64,000 nucleotides of DNA from Bifidobacterium animalis subsp. animalis ATCC 25527 (GTDB lineage: Bacteria > Actinomycetota > Actinomycetes > Actinomycetales > Bifidobacteriaceae), in the NCBI RefSeq assembly GCF_000260715.1, contig NC_017834.1, positions 1,488,001 through 1,552,000 of the forward strand. Reading direction: 5' to 3'. A program made the position numbers and the translations under genes. Positions 19,075 to 28,244 of the stretch are shown here, in pieces. The notes under the pieces are model-generated. The model did no database searches, was not told the origin of the DNA, and was given only the letters and a program-made list of their open reading frames with translations. Within the stretch, counting starts at the first letter, position 1; every line of letters starts with the position of its first letter.

Positions 19075-20535
19075 ATGGCAGCGATTGCGAATACCACAAT
19101 GATCACCGCGAAAAACGGCCAACAGCACAGTTGGAAGTCAATCAAACTGCTCATCGCCACGCTCATTGCGAGCACGTTGGGCGACGGCTTCTGCGGGGTG
19201 ATGATGGTGGTGGCCCTGCCGAACATCTCCGACACCTACCACATCAGCATCACCACGGCGAACTGGGTGACGGTGGGCTATTCCATCGTCTGCGCCACCG
19301 CGGTGATGACGGCGGCGGCCGTGCTTGCACGCATGGGTCTGAAACGCATGTTCTTCTGGAGCCGCATCTTGCTCATTGCGAGTTCGCTCATCGGCCTGCT
19401 CTCGCTGAACTTCCCGATGATGCTCGGCAGCAGGCTCATCCAGGCGATCGGTTCGGGACTCATGTACCCCACCATCAACACGGTGATCATTCGCATTGTG
19501 CCCCCGAAGATCTCCGGCCGCATCGTCTCGCTCAACAGTGCGATCATCGGGCTCGGCATCGCGGTGGCCCCATTGCTCAGCGGCATGTTCCTCACCTATG
19601 TGAGCCTCACCTCGATGTACATAGTGCCGTTGGCGATTGGCATCATCTCGCTCATCATGGGCGCCAAGTTCGTGTTCGACGTCGAAAGCCGCAAGAGGCA
19701 GCCGATCGACGTGCTGTCGGTTGTGCTCGCATTCGTGGGGCTTGCCTTGGTGATGCTGGGGTTCTCCGAGCTCACCCATCGCCCCGGATTCGCAATCCCC
19801 ATGCTCGTCGGCGGCATAGCCGTGCTCGTTTGGTTCGGTGTGCGGCAATTCCATTTGGCGGTGCCACTGCTCGATCTCAAGCCGATGCGGCACCTATTCG
19901 TCTCCGTAGGCGTGCTGCTCTACATGGCCGGCTCGATGGGACAGCAGGCCGTGTTGCTGCTGCTGCCGTTGTATATGGAACGTGCGTGCGACCGCACACC
20001 GTTCATCTCCGGCTGCTTCCTGCTCATCATGACGCTGTTCTACTCGGGCAGCATTCTGTTCGCCGGTAAGCGCGTTGACGCGCAAGGCATGTGGCCCATT
20101 GTGTCCATTGGCTTCGCCTTCATTGTGGTCGGCCTCTTCGCCACCTTCGTCGCCGCTCCCACCCGCATCGTGTGGCTGGTCGTGCTCATCGGCTGCCTGG
20201 TGGTCATTGGCGACGCGTTCATCAATGTTCCCGACAAAGATGTGGTGTTCGAGGCGTTGCCCGACAATCTGATGCCCGATACGAGCGCGATCTTCTCCAC
20301 TGGCGCGCAGATTGCCAGCTCGCTCGGCTCGGCCCTGTTCGTGGGCGTGCTTTCAGTCGACGTGCTGCGCCAGACGGCACACGGCATGAACCGCCATCTC
20401 GCCTACGCCAACGGCTTCCAGCATTCGATCCTCATCGCCGCGGCGTTCGAGGTGGTCATGCTCATCATCTCGCTGTGGTACTCCCGCGAGATGGTCAGGC
20501 ACGGCCGTGCAAAGATTGCAGTGCCGCAGAGCTGA
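19075..20535 (+). CDS. MFS drug exporter, DHA2 (EmrB/QacA-like) family
   Basis: A 486-residue polytopic membrane protein with about 14 predicted helices, starting after a short cytoplasmic segment (LLIATLIASTLGDGFCGVMM). The DHA2 layout and a motif-C-like stretch near helix 5 (GLGIAVAPLLSG) suggest proton-driven export of drugs or other amphipathic compounds. The ATG at 19075 follows AAGGAGAGGC; the frame is open from 18994 but lacks a better site. No regulator gene is adjacent. Confidence 0.85.
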   Translation: MAAIANTTMITAKNGQQHSWKSIKLLIATLIASTLGDGFCGVMMVVALPNISDTYHISITTANWVTVGYSIVCATAVMTAAAVLARMGLKRMFFWSRILLIASSLIGLLSLNFPMMLGSRLIQAIGSGLMYPTINTVIIRIVPPKISGRIVSLNSAIIGLGIAVAPLLSGMFLTYVSLTSMYIVPLAIGIISLIMGAKFVFDVESRKRQPIDVLSVVLAFVGLALVMLGFSELTHRPGFAIPMLVGGIAVLVWFGVRQFHLAVPLLDLKPMRHLFVSVGVLLYMAGSMGQQAVLLLLPLYMERACDRTPFISGCFLLIMTLFYSGSILFAGKRVDAQGMWPIVSIGFAFIVVGLFATFVAAPTRIVWLVVLIGCLVVIGDAFINVPDKDVVFEALPDNLMPDTSAIFSTGAQIASSLGSALFVGVLSVDVLRQTAHGMNRHLAYANGFQHSILIAAAFEVVMLIISLWYSREMVRHGRAKIAVPQS

Positions 20536-20574
20536 TCCGATTCAATCTCGGGCGGCATCTCACTTGTGCCATCT

Positions 20575-20619
20575 ATACGAGTGGAGGGGTGCATTCCAAA
20601 TGCACCCCTCCACTCGTAT
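20575..20619. terminator. Bidirectional intrinsic terminator
   Basis: A perfect 21-bp stem beginning ATACGAGTGGAGGGGTGC, with a 3-nt loop, between the convergent MFS and pspA genes. Confidence 0.85.
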
Positions 20620-20648
20620 TTCAGGCATGGTTCGGACCATAGCCAGGT

Positions 20649-21344
20649 TCACTGCTCGGCCTGCTGCTGCTCCTCCACGCCGACTTCGGCCTTGAGGCGT
20701 GCCAACTCGTCTTCCACCGAGGCGGAGCCACCGGACAGGTACTTGTTGGCGATGTCTTCGTTCGTGGCCTGCGTATTGAGTTCCGCGGTCGCGTTCGCCT
20801 CGTTGAGCATGCGGTCCGCCTTCTCCTCCATACGGTCGAAGGCGGCGGTGCTCCGCGATGTGCGCGAGGTCTTCTCGGTGGCCGCATTCACATGCTGCTG
20901 CGCATTGGCCACGGAGACCTTGGCGTGGATGGCGGCACGGCGTGCCTGCAGACCATTGATGTCGCTGACGAGCTTGTCGTGCATCTGACGCATCTTCGCC
21001 GCGTTGTCTTCAGCGACCTTCGCGGCCTCCTCCAGCGAGGTGAGCGTGCTTTCATACTGCTGCTTCGTCGACAGCAGCTTACGCGCGTCGTCGTCGTTGC
21101 CGGCCTTCACCGCGGACTTGGCGGCGGCCTCGTACTTGGCGATGTTCGCCTTGCACTCATCCACCTGCTGGCGGGCGCTCGTCGCCGCGGCCATCACGCT
21201 TGCCGTCTCCTTCTTCACTGCGGCGAGATCCTCGTTGAGGTCGAGCAGCATCTGATCCACCATCTTCCCCGGATCCTCGGCCTTGTCGAGCAACGCGTTG
21301 ATGTTGGCGCGCATGATGTCGCCGAATCGTTTGAGAATAGCCAT
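20649..21344 (-). CDS. pspA: PspA/IM30 family phage shock protein
   Basis: A 231-residue, almost entirely helical protein beginning MAILKRFGDIMRANINALLD, the hallmark PspA/Vipp1 start with its amphipathic membrane-binding helix. A long coiled coil follows to about residue 215. Such proteins form ESCRT-III-like assemblies that stabilise damaged membrane. It starts 2 bp after the stop of the TPM-domain gene, with its ribosome binding site AAAGGA inside that gene's last codons, so the two are probably translationally coupled. Confidence 0.92.
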   Translation of the reverse strand: MAILKRFGDIMRANINALLDKAEDPGKMVDQMLLDLNEDLAAVKKETASVMAAATSARQQVDECKANIAKYEAAAKSAVKAGNDDDARKLLSTKQQYESTLTSLEEAAKVAEDNAAKMRQMHDKLVSDINGLQARRAAIHAKVSVANAQQHVNAATEKTSRTSRSTAAFDRMEEKADRMLNEANATAELNTQATNEDIANKYLSGGSASVEDELARLKAEVGVEEQQQAEQ

Positions 21345-21346
21345 GG

Positions 21347-22624
21347 CTATTGTCCTTTCTGTTCCTGATCTGTGTGATCGTATTTGTTCAAAATCGGGTC
21401 TTCCGCGGTTTCCAGCGGTGTGGTGACCATGCGTTCCACATAGCGTTCATGCTCGCGCTTGCGTTTGATGAGCAGCCACACGACAATCGCGGCGACCACG
21501 CATACGGCAATGACCATCACTGCCACCGTCACCCATTTGCGCACGTCGTTGCGTGTGGTGGTTTTCGTCATGATGCGGCCCGCCGTCGCGTCGAACGTGG
21601 CCACTATGGCATCGTCGGTACTGCGGTCGCTGTACCAGTACTCGTCGAGATACGTCCAGAAGATCTCAGTGGCCTGCGCGTCCATGATGCTCGAGACGTG
21701 CTTGCCGTTCACCAACGTCATGTAACCAACGTCGTTGTCGGTGTCACGTTCGGCGAAATAGACGAACAGCAGCGTGTCCTCATTGTCGATATGCTGGTCG
21801 TACCACTGTTTCGCCCATTCCTGCTTCGCTTCGTCGCTGGTGAGTTTCGGATTGTATTTGGCAAAGAGAATATAGGGTTGAATGCCCGTTTTGTCGTAGA
21901 ACACCTTCAGGCGTTGTTCGGCGGTGCCCACATTGGAGAACCATCCAAGCTCGTCATCGATGCAATTGGAGTCGTAGGCACGTCCGGAATCGAGTTTCGT
22001 GCGGTTGTAGGTGCTTTCGGGCACTGTGACGTTGTAGTCGTTGCGGTTTGGTTCGGAATTCGAACAGCTGGGCATCATCAGAATGACCATGAACACCACG
22101 AATGCCGCCAGAATGCCGAGGATGGGCATCAACCCCGTCGATTTGCGGGGCCCCTTGCTTGGCATGCCCGGTCCTGAAGACTGCGGAGCATTGCCGAACG
22201 GTGGCATGGACCCCGATGACCCGGTCATCGGCGAGCCTCCTCCCGGCACGGTGATGGGTTGATTGCCACCCATGCTCGGGCCGGATGGACCGAACGGCCC
22301 TTGCGCGGGCTGATTGCCGTATTGGTTCCAGGGATCTCCATACTGGCGTCCATACCTGCGTTGTTCGGCTCGTTGCCGGCTCCTGCGCTCGCTTGCCTTG
22401 CCCATGCCATACCAGAACAGATCTCCCAGATCGATGCCAGGCAGAGAAGGCCCCGATCCTGTGAAAAAGTCGTCATTGGGGAATCCACCGCCCAGACTTC
22501 CACGCGAGTCCCCCTGTGCCCTACGACCGGAACCGGGTGCCTGTGGCCGATGGCCGCTCGACATTCGTGAACTGTCATGACCGCTTGACGAGCGGCCTGA
22601 ACCGCCGCTTCCAGCACGAGGCAT
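21347..22624 (-). CDS. TPM-domain membrane protein paired with PspA
   Basis: A 425-residue protein. The first 160 residues are Gly/Ser/Pro-rich and low in complexity. A transmembrane helix follows (MPILGILAAFVVFMVILMM), then a TPM-like domain (GTAEQRLKVFYDKTGIQPYI), a second helix (TVAVMVIAVCVVAAIVVWLL) and a charged cytoplasmic tail. The start ATG at 22624 follows GGGGAGGG. TPM domains often occur with PspA-type proteins; the pair likely acts in envelope stress. The disordered N-terminus is unusually long. Confidence 0.8.
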   Translation of the reverse strand: MPRAGSGGSGRSSSGHDSSRMSSGHRPQAPGSGRRAQGDSRGSLGGGFPNDDFFTGSGPSLPGIDLGDLFWYGMGKASERRSRQRAEQRRYGRQYGDPWNQYGNQPAQGPFGPSGPSMGGNQPITVPGGGSPMTGSSGSMPPFGNAPQSSGPGMPSKGPRKSTGLMPILGILAAFVVFMVILMMPSCSNSEPNRNDYNVTVPESTYNRTKLDSGRAYDSNCIDDELGWFSNVGTAEQRLKVFYDKTGIQPYILFAKYNPKLTSDEAKQEWAKQWYDQHIDNEDTLLFVYFAERDTDNDVGYMTLVNGKHVSSIMDAQATEIFWTYLDEYWYSDRSTDDAIVATFDATAGRIMTKTTTRNDVRKWVTVAVMVIAVCVVAAIVVWLLIKRKREHERYVERMVTTPLETAEDPILNKYDHTDQEQKGQ

Positions 22625-22753
22625 ATTTCCCTCCCCGGTAGGTCCTCCGCATCGTCGTTGTGCGGGTGTGGTTCCCAACTGTAGCAGCTCATGATGCAGT
22701 TCACCCCAGATTGTCTACAAGCAAACGCATCGGTTTCCGCGTCGACATTGGAA

Positions 22754-22815
22754 CTGGGCAGGTATGCGTGAGGGGGCACGGGTTCGCCCGTGCCCCCTCA
22801 CGCATACCTGCCCAG
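22754..22815. terminator. 29-bp perfect inverted repeat downstream of ileS
   Basis: CTGGGCAGGTATGCGTGAGG (22754-22773) continues to 22782 and is mirrored perfectly at 22787-22815 around a TTCG loop. It lies 8 bp after the ileS stop, so it probably ends that transcript, although no T tract follows. Confidence 0.7.
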
Positions 22816-22822
22816 CAATCCG

Positions 22823-25800
22823 TCAGACCTTGGCGACCTCTACATGCAACGCATCGCCGGCGTTGACCTGCATCGACGTGGCCAGGGTCTCCGTGGAGAT
22901 CAGGTCTTTGAACTGCTCCACCTTCGCCACATCGTCCGCCGGAACGGTCAGCGTAAGCGCAATACGGTCGGCGATGTCGAGGCCGGCCGCCTTGCGAGCG
23001 TCCTGCACGGCACGGACCACATCGCGCGCGTAGCCTTCGGCAACCAGATCGTCGTCGAGCTCGAGGTCGAGAATCACGAAGCCGCCGGTCGGCAGAATGC
23101 ATGACGCGGAATTACGGCGTTCCTCGGCATCCACTTCCTCCACGCGACGCGTAATGTCGTATTCGTCGCCCTGCAGCGTAATCTCGCCGTTCGGCGTCTC
23201 AATCACCGGGGCACCGGTTACCGGGTCGGCATGCCAGTTCCCGCTCTTTGACGCCTTGATGGCGAACTGCACCTGCTTGCCCAAGCGTGGGCCGGCAGCG
23301 CGTGCATTCACCTTGAGCTCGTCGATGATCTTCAGACCATGCTCGGCGGCCGCGTCGAGCGTCGAGTAGTCGATCGCCTTGATGTTGAGTTCGCTCTTAA
23401 GCAGCGCGTCGTAGACGTCGACCTGCGAGGGCTCGTCCACGACCACGGTGAGCTTGGCAAGCGGCTGGCGCACGCGCATCTTGTGGGCCTTACGCAGCGA
23501 AAGCGTGGACGAAACGATCTCACGCACCTTGTCCATCGCCTCGACCAGCGCACCATCTGCAACGAGTACCTTGCCGAGCTCGGTGTCGGCGCCGGTCTGC
23601 GAGTCCACCAAGTACGGCCAGTCGCCCAGATGCACCGAATCCTCGCCGGTGAGACCACGCCACACGGCCTCCGCCTCCATCGGGGCGAGCGGTGCGAGCA
23701 TGCGCATGAACGCCTCAAGCACCGTGTACAGCGTGTTGAACGCGTTCTCGTCCTCGTTCCAGAAGCGGTCTCGCGTGTTGCGAATGTACCAGTTCGTGAG
23801 CATGTCGATGAAGTCCGCAACCTCATCGCAGGCGTCGGAGATCTCGAAGTTGTCCATATGCTCGGTCACGGACGCAATGAGTCTGCGCGTGCGGGCGAGC
23901 AGATAGCGGTCCATCTGCGGCAGACCGGGCACCTCGTCGGCGCGCAGCGTGCGCGCGTCATAGCCGGCGCCGTTGTTGGCGGCGTTGGCGTAGAGCGTGA
24001 AGAAGTAGTACGAGCTCCACACCGGCAGCATGATCTGGCGCACCGTGTCGCGAATGCCGTCCTCCGTCACGATGAGGTTGCCGCCACGCAGAATCGGCGA
24101 GCTCATGAGGAACCAGCGCATCGCGTCGGAACCATACTTATCGAACACACCGTTCACATCCGGGTAGTTGCGCAGATGCTTGCTCATCTTCTGGCCGTCG
24201 TCTCCGAGCACAATGCCATGGCAGATCACGTTCTTGAACGCCGGCTTGTCGAACAGCGCGGTCGCCATGACATGCAGCAGGTAGAACCAACCGCGGGTCT
24301 GGCCAATGTATTCGACAATGAAGTCGCTCGGAAAGTGGTGCTCGAAGTACTCCTTGTTCTCGAACGGGTAGTGGTACTGCGCGAACGGCATGGAACCGGA
24401 TTCGAACCAGCAGTCGAGCACATCGGTGATGCGGTGCATCGTGGACTTACCGGTCGGGTCGTCCGGGTTCGGGCGTGTGAGATTGTCAATCCACGGGCGG
24501 TGCATGTTGATGTTGCCGTCCTTGTCACGCGGGTAGTCTCCGAAGTCGCGCTTGAGCTCGTCGAGCGAACCGTACACGTCGACACGCGGGTACTTCGGGT
24601 CATCACTCACCCACACCGGGATCGGCGAACCCCAGAAGCGGTTGCGCGAGATCGACCAGTCGCGCGCATTGGCGAGCCATTTGCCGAACTGGCCGTCCTT
24701 CACGTTCTCCGGGATCCAGTTGATCTGCTGATTGAGTTCGAGCAGGCGCGGCTTGATCTTGGTCACGCTCACGAACCAGCTGGAGACCGGCTTGTAGATG
24801 AGCGGGGTGCCGCAACGCCAGCAGTGCGGGTAGGAGTGCACGTAGCTCTTCTCCTGGAACAGCAACGCGCGCTCGGACTCCGGACGCTCGGCGAGCGGAC
24901 CATCGCCGGCGCGCAGATTGCGCAGGATCGGCAGATTCGCATCGAACACGAACATGCCCTCGTAATCCGGGCACAGGCTCGTGAACCGGCAGGCGGAGTC
25001 GAGCACGTCGACACTGCGAATATCGTGCGCGTTGAGCGTGTTCATATCGTCCTCGCCATAGGGTGCCTGATGCACGAGGCCGGTGCCCTCGGTGGTGTCG
25101 ACATAGTCGGCGGTGAGAATCTGGTAGGCGTTCGGGCCGGGCGTGCCGTCAGCCGACGAGGCCGCCTCGGATGCGAAATACGGGAAGATCGGGTAATAGC
25201 GCCAACCGACCATGTCGCGGCCCTTGAGCTCGCGCACCACCTCGTAGTCGTCGCCCAGCTCCTTGTCGTAGGAGCTCAGCAGCGCCTTGGCGAAGTAGAA
25301 CTTCTTGCCGGCAAACTTGCCGTTGACCGGCTTGACCTCGACGTAGTCGATGTCGTCGCCCACCACGACCGCGAAGTTGGTCGGCAGCGTCCACGGCGTG
25401 GTCGTCCAGATCACCGCATAGGCATCGTCCTCGTCACGCAGTTTGAGCGCGACCGACACGGTGGTGTCCTGGCGGTTCTGGTACACGTCGGCATCCATGC
25501 GCAGCTCGTGCGCCGACAGCGGGGTCTGGTCCTTCGGGCAGTACGGCAGCACGCGGTAGCCCTTGTAGGCCAGACCCTTGTCGTACAGCGTCTTGAACGC
25601 CCACATCACCGACTCCATGTACGGAATGTCGAGCGTCTTGTAGCCATGCTCGAAATCGACCCAGCGCGCCTGGCGATGCACATAGTCACGCCATTCGTTC
25701 ACGTATTTGAGCACGCTCGCGCGGCAGGCGTCGTTGAACTTGTCGATGCCCATCTGCTCAATCTGATCCACCGAATCGATGCCGAGCTCCTTCTGCGCCT

Positions 25801-26143
25801 CGAGTTCGGCCGGCAGACCGTGCGTGTCCCAGCCGAACACGCGGTTGACGCGATGCCCCTTCATCGTCTGGTACCGCGGCACCACGTCTTTCGCATACCC
25901 CGTGAGCAAGTGGCCATAGTGCGGCAGGCCGTTCGCAAAGGGCGGCCCGTCAAAGAACACGAACTCGTTGTCGCTGTTCTCGCCGCTGGGGTTCTCGTCA
26001 ATGGATTGCTGGAATGTGTCATTGGCATCCCAATACTGCAGCACGTCTTCCTCGAGCTGCGGGAAATCCGGGTTCGGCGCCACATTCGCGCTGCTCGAGC
26101 CCATCGATGCCTTGGGATACACATGCTTTGGTGTTTCGCTCAC
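22823..26143 (-). CDS. ileS: Isoleucyl-tRNA synthetase, eukaryotic-type
   Basis: A 1106-residue class I synthetase with a HIGH-type motif at PPFANGLPHYGHLL, a full editing domain, the KMSKS-type motif at DGQKMSKHLRNYPD and a long C-terminal tRNA-binding region. It charges tRNA-Ile. The length and C-terminal architecture match the eukaryotic-like IleS group, which in bifidobacteria is associated with natural mupirocin resistance; that trait is inferred. The GTG at 26143 follows GAGGAGCAACG and starts VSETPKHVYPK. The frame upstream overlaps the T-box leader, so it is not used. Confidence 0.97.
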   Translation of the reverse strand: MSETPKHVYPKASMGSSSANVAPNPDFPQLEEDVLQYWDANDTFQQSIDENPSGENSDNEFVFFDGPPFANGLPHYGHLLTGYAKDVVPRYQTMKGHRVNRVFGWDTHGLPAELEAQKELGIDSVDQIEQMGIDKFNDACRASVLKYVNEWRDYVHRQARWVDFEHGYKTLDIPYMESVMWAFKTLYDKGLAYKGYRVLPYCPKDQTPLSAHELRMDADVYQNRQDTTVSVALKLRDEDDAYAVIWTTTPWTLPTNFAVVVGDDIDYVEVKPVNGKFAGKKFYFAKALLSSYDKELGDDYEVVRELKGRDMVGWRYYPIFPYFASEAASSADGTPGPNAYQILTADYVDTTEGTGLVHQAPYGEDDMNTLNAHDIRSVDVLDSACRFTSLCPDYEGMFVFDANLPILRNLRAGDGPLAERPESERALLFQEKSYVHSYPHCWRCGTPLIYKPVSSWFVSVTKIKPRLLELNQQINWIPENVKDGQFGKWLANARDWSISRNRFWGSPIPVWVSDDPKYPRVDVYGSLDELKRDFGDYPRDKDGNINMHRPWIDNLTRPNPDDPTGKSTMHRITDVLDCWFESGSMPFAQYHYPFENKEYFEHHFPSDFIVEYIGQTRGWFYLLHVMATALFDKPAFKNVICHGIVLGDDGQKMSKHLRNYPDVNGVFDKYGSDAMRWFLMSSPILRGGNLIVTEDGIRDTVRQIMLPVWSSYYFFTLYANAANNGAGYDARTLRADEVPGLPQMDRYLLARTRRLIASVTEHMDNFEISDACDEVADFIDMLTNWYIRNTRDRFWNEDENAFNTLYTVLEAFMRMLAPLAPMEAEAVWRGLTGEDSVHLGDWPYLVDSQTGADTELGKVLVADGALVEAMDKVREIVSSTLSLRKAHKMRVRQPLAKLTVVVDEPSQVDVYDALLKSELNIKAIDYSTLDAAAEHGLKIIDELKVNARAAGPRLGKQVQFAIKASKSGNWHADPVTGAPVIETPNGEITLQGDEYDITRRVEEVDAEERRNSASCILPTGGFVILDLELDDDLVAEGYARDVVRAVQDARKAAGLDIADRIALTLTVPADDVAKVEQFKDLISTETLATSMQVNAGDALHVEVAKV

Positions 26144-26149
26144 CGTTGC

Positions 26150-26385
26150 TCCTCGTTCTTGCAGGACTTGACTTTCCTGCGAGGACGATGGCCAGAAGCC
26201 GCAGACGCATAGCGCCCGCGACGCCACCGCGGTACCACCTCGCTTGCCACCTCACACGGCAGAGCCGTGCGCGTGACCGCTTGTATTGTTCGGCTGTGCG
26301 GGCCGAACCCGTCGGTTCTACTGGGCCGCATCCGCGGCTGTTCTTCCGAAGACTCCCCGTTGATAGCGGATCATCGCCATTTGCA
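26150..26385 (-). promoter_or_regulatory. T-box riboswitch (ileS leader)
   Basis: The minus-strand leader carries the T-box sequence GGTGGTACCGCG (26228-26239) that pairs with uncharged tRNA acceptor ends. Upstream is a specifier loop CTATCAACGGGG with ATC (isoleucine codon) at 26362-26364, followed by CAGTAGAACCGACGGG, typical of stem II in actinobacterial ultrashort T-boxes. The ileS ribosome binding site lies in the last 20 nt, so control is probably at translation initiation. Confidence 0.88.
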
Positions 26386-26389
26386 CATG

Positions 26390-26418
26390 ACTATAGCATT
26401 GCGCGCGGAATTATTCCG
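26390..26418 (-). promoter_or_regulatory. Probable ileS promoter with palindrome
   Basis: TATAGT (26390-26395) on the minus strand precedes the T-box leader. The overlapping -35 region holds a 17-nt palindrome, CGCGGAATTATTCCGCG (26402-26418), a possible operator. Confidence 0.45.
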
Positions 26419-26435
26419 CGAATATGACGATATGC

Positions 26436-26477
26436 GCGGGGCCTGGTGCCTGAACGAATTCGTTCCGGCACCAGGCC
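26436..26477 (-). terminator. Terminator of the small acidic protein gene
   Basis: GGGGCCTGGTGCC (26436-26448) pairs with GGCACCAGGCCCC (26465-26477). The loop itself contains the palindrome GAACGAATTCGTTC. Confidence 0.75.
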
Positions 26478-26499
26478 CCATTCGGAAATCTGCGTAGAC

Positions 26500-26790
26500 T
26501 CAGTGATCTTCGTTGAGCGGATCTTCCCACTCGTTGGCGTTGATCAGTTCCTCTTCCTTGTCCACCACCATCTTCTCACGGTCGGCATGCGCCTTCTTGT
26601 CGTGTTCGGACTTCTTGCTTACGCCGAGCTTGTCTTCCGGCACGTCCACGTTCATCTTGCCGGTGATCGGGTCTTTGTACGGATGGTCGGTATCGCGCAC
26701 AATGCCTTCCATCTCCTTGATCTGCTCTTCGCTCATCGCGCCGAGCCCCTCATGCGTGTTGGTATCCGGCATGCTCTTGTCATCTGCCAT
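26500..26790 (-). CDS. Small acidic protein, THEGL paralogue 1
   Basis: A 96-residue hydrophilic protein. Its core (NTHEGLGAMSEEQIKEMEGI) continues with TDHPYKDPITG and is shared with the neighbouring gene at 26970-27230, so the two are tandem paralogues. No membrane segment or catalytic motif is seen. The start at 26790 follows TTGGAGACATC. I do not recognise a named family; the conserved His/Asp-rich segment could be a metal or partner site. Function unknown. Confidence 0.75.
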   Translation of the reverse strand: MADDKSMPDTNTHEGLGAMSEEQIKEMEGIVRDTDHPYKDPITGKMNVDVPEDKLGVSKKSEHDKKAHADREKMVVDKEEELINANEWEDPLNEDH

Positions 26791-26969
26791 GATGTCTCCA
26801 ATCTCAACGTCATGCGAACACCTGCGCGTCCGCCTACAACCCTCACTATATACCGCGCATGGGGTCATTCCGCCGTTTTCCCCATCTGAATAATGCGGCC
26901 CGCATATGGTGATCGGTCGGCCCGCATATGCAGACCGACCGATCACACAGACCAGATGCGCCGAAAAAA

Positions 26970-27230
26970 TCACTCAGGTACTTCGTCCATATTTTCCCAG
27001 GTGTTCGCCGAATGGAACAGCAGGTCTTTCTTGGCATCTTCGGTGACCTTCTTGCGGTGCGCTTCGAAACCGTTGTCCGCATTGCCATCCGATTCGCCGG
27101 TGACAGGGTCCGCATGCGGGTGATCCGTCTCGCTCACGATCTCGGCCATCTGCTTGATCTCGTCGGCGTCCACCGTCTCGAGACCCTCATGCGTGTTCGT
27201 GAGCTCTTCATTTGGGTCTTTGGCGGCCAT
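26970..27230 (-). CDS. Small acidic protein, THEGL paralogue 2
   Basis: An 86-residue hydrophilic protein aligned with its downstream neighbour through THEGLETVDADEIKQMAEI and TDHPHADPVTG; the C-terminal thirds diverge. The start at 27230 follows GAGGGGGG. It probably arose with 26500-26790 by tandem duplication and may share a promoter. Function unknown. Confidence 0.75.
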   Translation of the reverse strand: MAAKDPNEELTNTHEGLETVDADEIKQMAEIVSETDHPHADPVTGESDGNADNGFEAHRKKVTEDAKKDLLFHSANTWENMDEVPE

Positions 27231-27326
27231 AATGCCCCCCTCTTCGTTGAAGCGTGGTCCTTGCCTGCTTTCCCCACTCTAACCGCACACACGCCGTATG
27301 ATTGTCCGGTTGCGCCGAGCGGCGTG

Positions 27327-28163
27327 CTATTTCGCGGGTTCGGTGTAGGTGTCACGCAATTTCGCGAAGTCGGCGTCCGACAATCCCACGCGCTCGCGCA
27401 GGAAGCCGTCGAGTCCGCCATATTCGTCGGCCGCATGCATGAACGCGCGAATATACGCGGGCGCCGCGATCAGGAACTGGTTGATGTCGCCGTCCACACG
27501 CTCGCCAAGCACCGATTCCACCTTCTTCGCCAATGTCGACGTGATATGCGGCATGAACAGATTCGTCTCCAGATAATCCTCGACAATGAGCTCGTCGGAA
27601 ACGTCGAGCGCGGCGAGAATGAGTGCGGCGAGCCCACCGGTGCGGTCCTTGCCCTGCGTGCAGTGCCACAGGTAGGCACCCGGCTCGTCGAGCAGTCTGA
27701 CGAAGCATTCGCGCCAGCAATGCACGGCGGTGTCCGACTTGAGCATCTGCGGGTACAGGCTCTCGATGAACGTGCCGGGATTCGCCACAATGCCTTTGAC
27801 CTGGCTACCGAACTCCCCCATCTCCTGAAACATGGGGAACCAGTCGTACTGCCAGTCTGGCAGCAGACGGTCCTCTTCCAAACGGCATTCCTGCTTGGTG
27901 CGCAGATCGATCACATTGCGCAGGCCGAGCGTGTCGAGCTCATGCAACGCGGCATCGGAGGCCTTGTGCAGATTCGCCGACCGAAACAGCATATGCGTGC
28001 GGATCACGCGTCCGTTCCGCGTGGGAATGCCGCCCATGTCGCGCAGATTGTCAATGCCCTTGAGATGGAGCGGCTGCGAGACGATCTTCCAATCGCCGTC
28101 CTGACGTTCGTTCTCCCGTTCGATTCGGTTCAGTTGCTTGATGATATGCGGTTCGTCGGTCAT
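27327..28163 (-). CDS. Tyrosine/dual-specificity phosphatase (DSP-like)
   Basis: A 278-residue phosphatase with the C-x5-R signature in LWHCTQGKDRTGGLAAL. N-terminal features LKGIDNLRDMGG and RTHMLFRSANLH are typical of bacterial PTP families that hydrolyse phosphotyrosine or phosphoinositides. No signal peptide, so cytoplasmic. The ATG at 28163 starts MTDEPHI after GGGGCG; two earlier ATGs lack a site. The cellular target is unknown. Confidence 0.87.
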   Translation of the reverse strand: MTDEPHIIKQLNRIERENERQDGDWKIVSQPLHLKGIDNLRDMGGIPTRNGRVIRTHMLFRSANLHKASDAALHELDTLGLRNVIDLRTKQECRLEEDRLLPDWQYDWFPMFQEMGEFGSQVKGIVANPGTFIESLYPQMLKSDTAVHCWRECFVRLLDEPGAYLWHCTQGKDRTGGLAALILAALDVSDELIVEDYLETNLFMPHITSTLAKKVESVLGERVDGDINQFLIAAPAYIRAFMHAADEYGGLDGFLRERVGLSDADFAKLRDTYTEPAK

Positions 28164-28244
28164 ACGCCCCATCGTACGCGAATGAAACCGGCCCACACGT
28201 TCGCCAACGGATTCAGCGAACGCGCAGTATGTCTAGCGGCTTGC

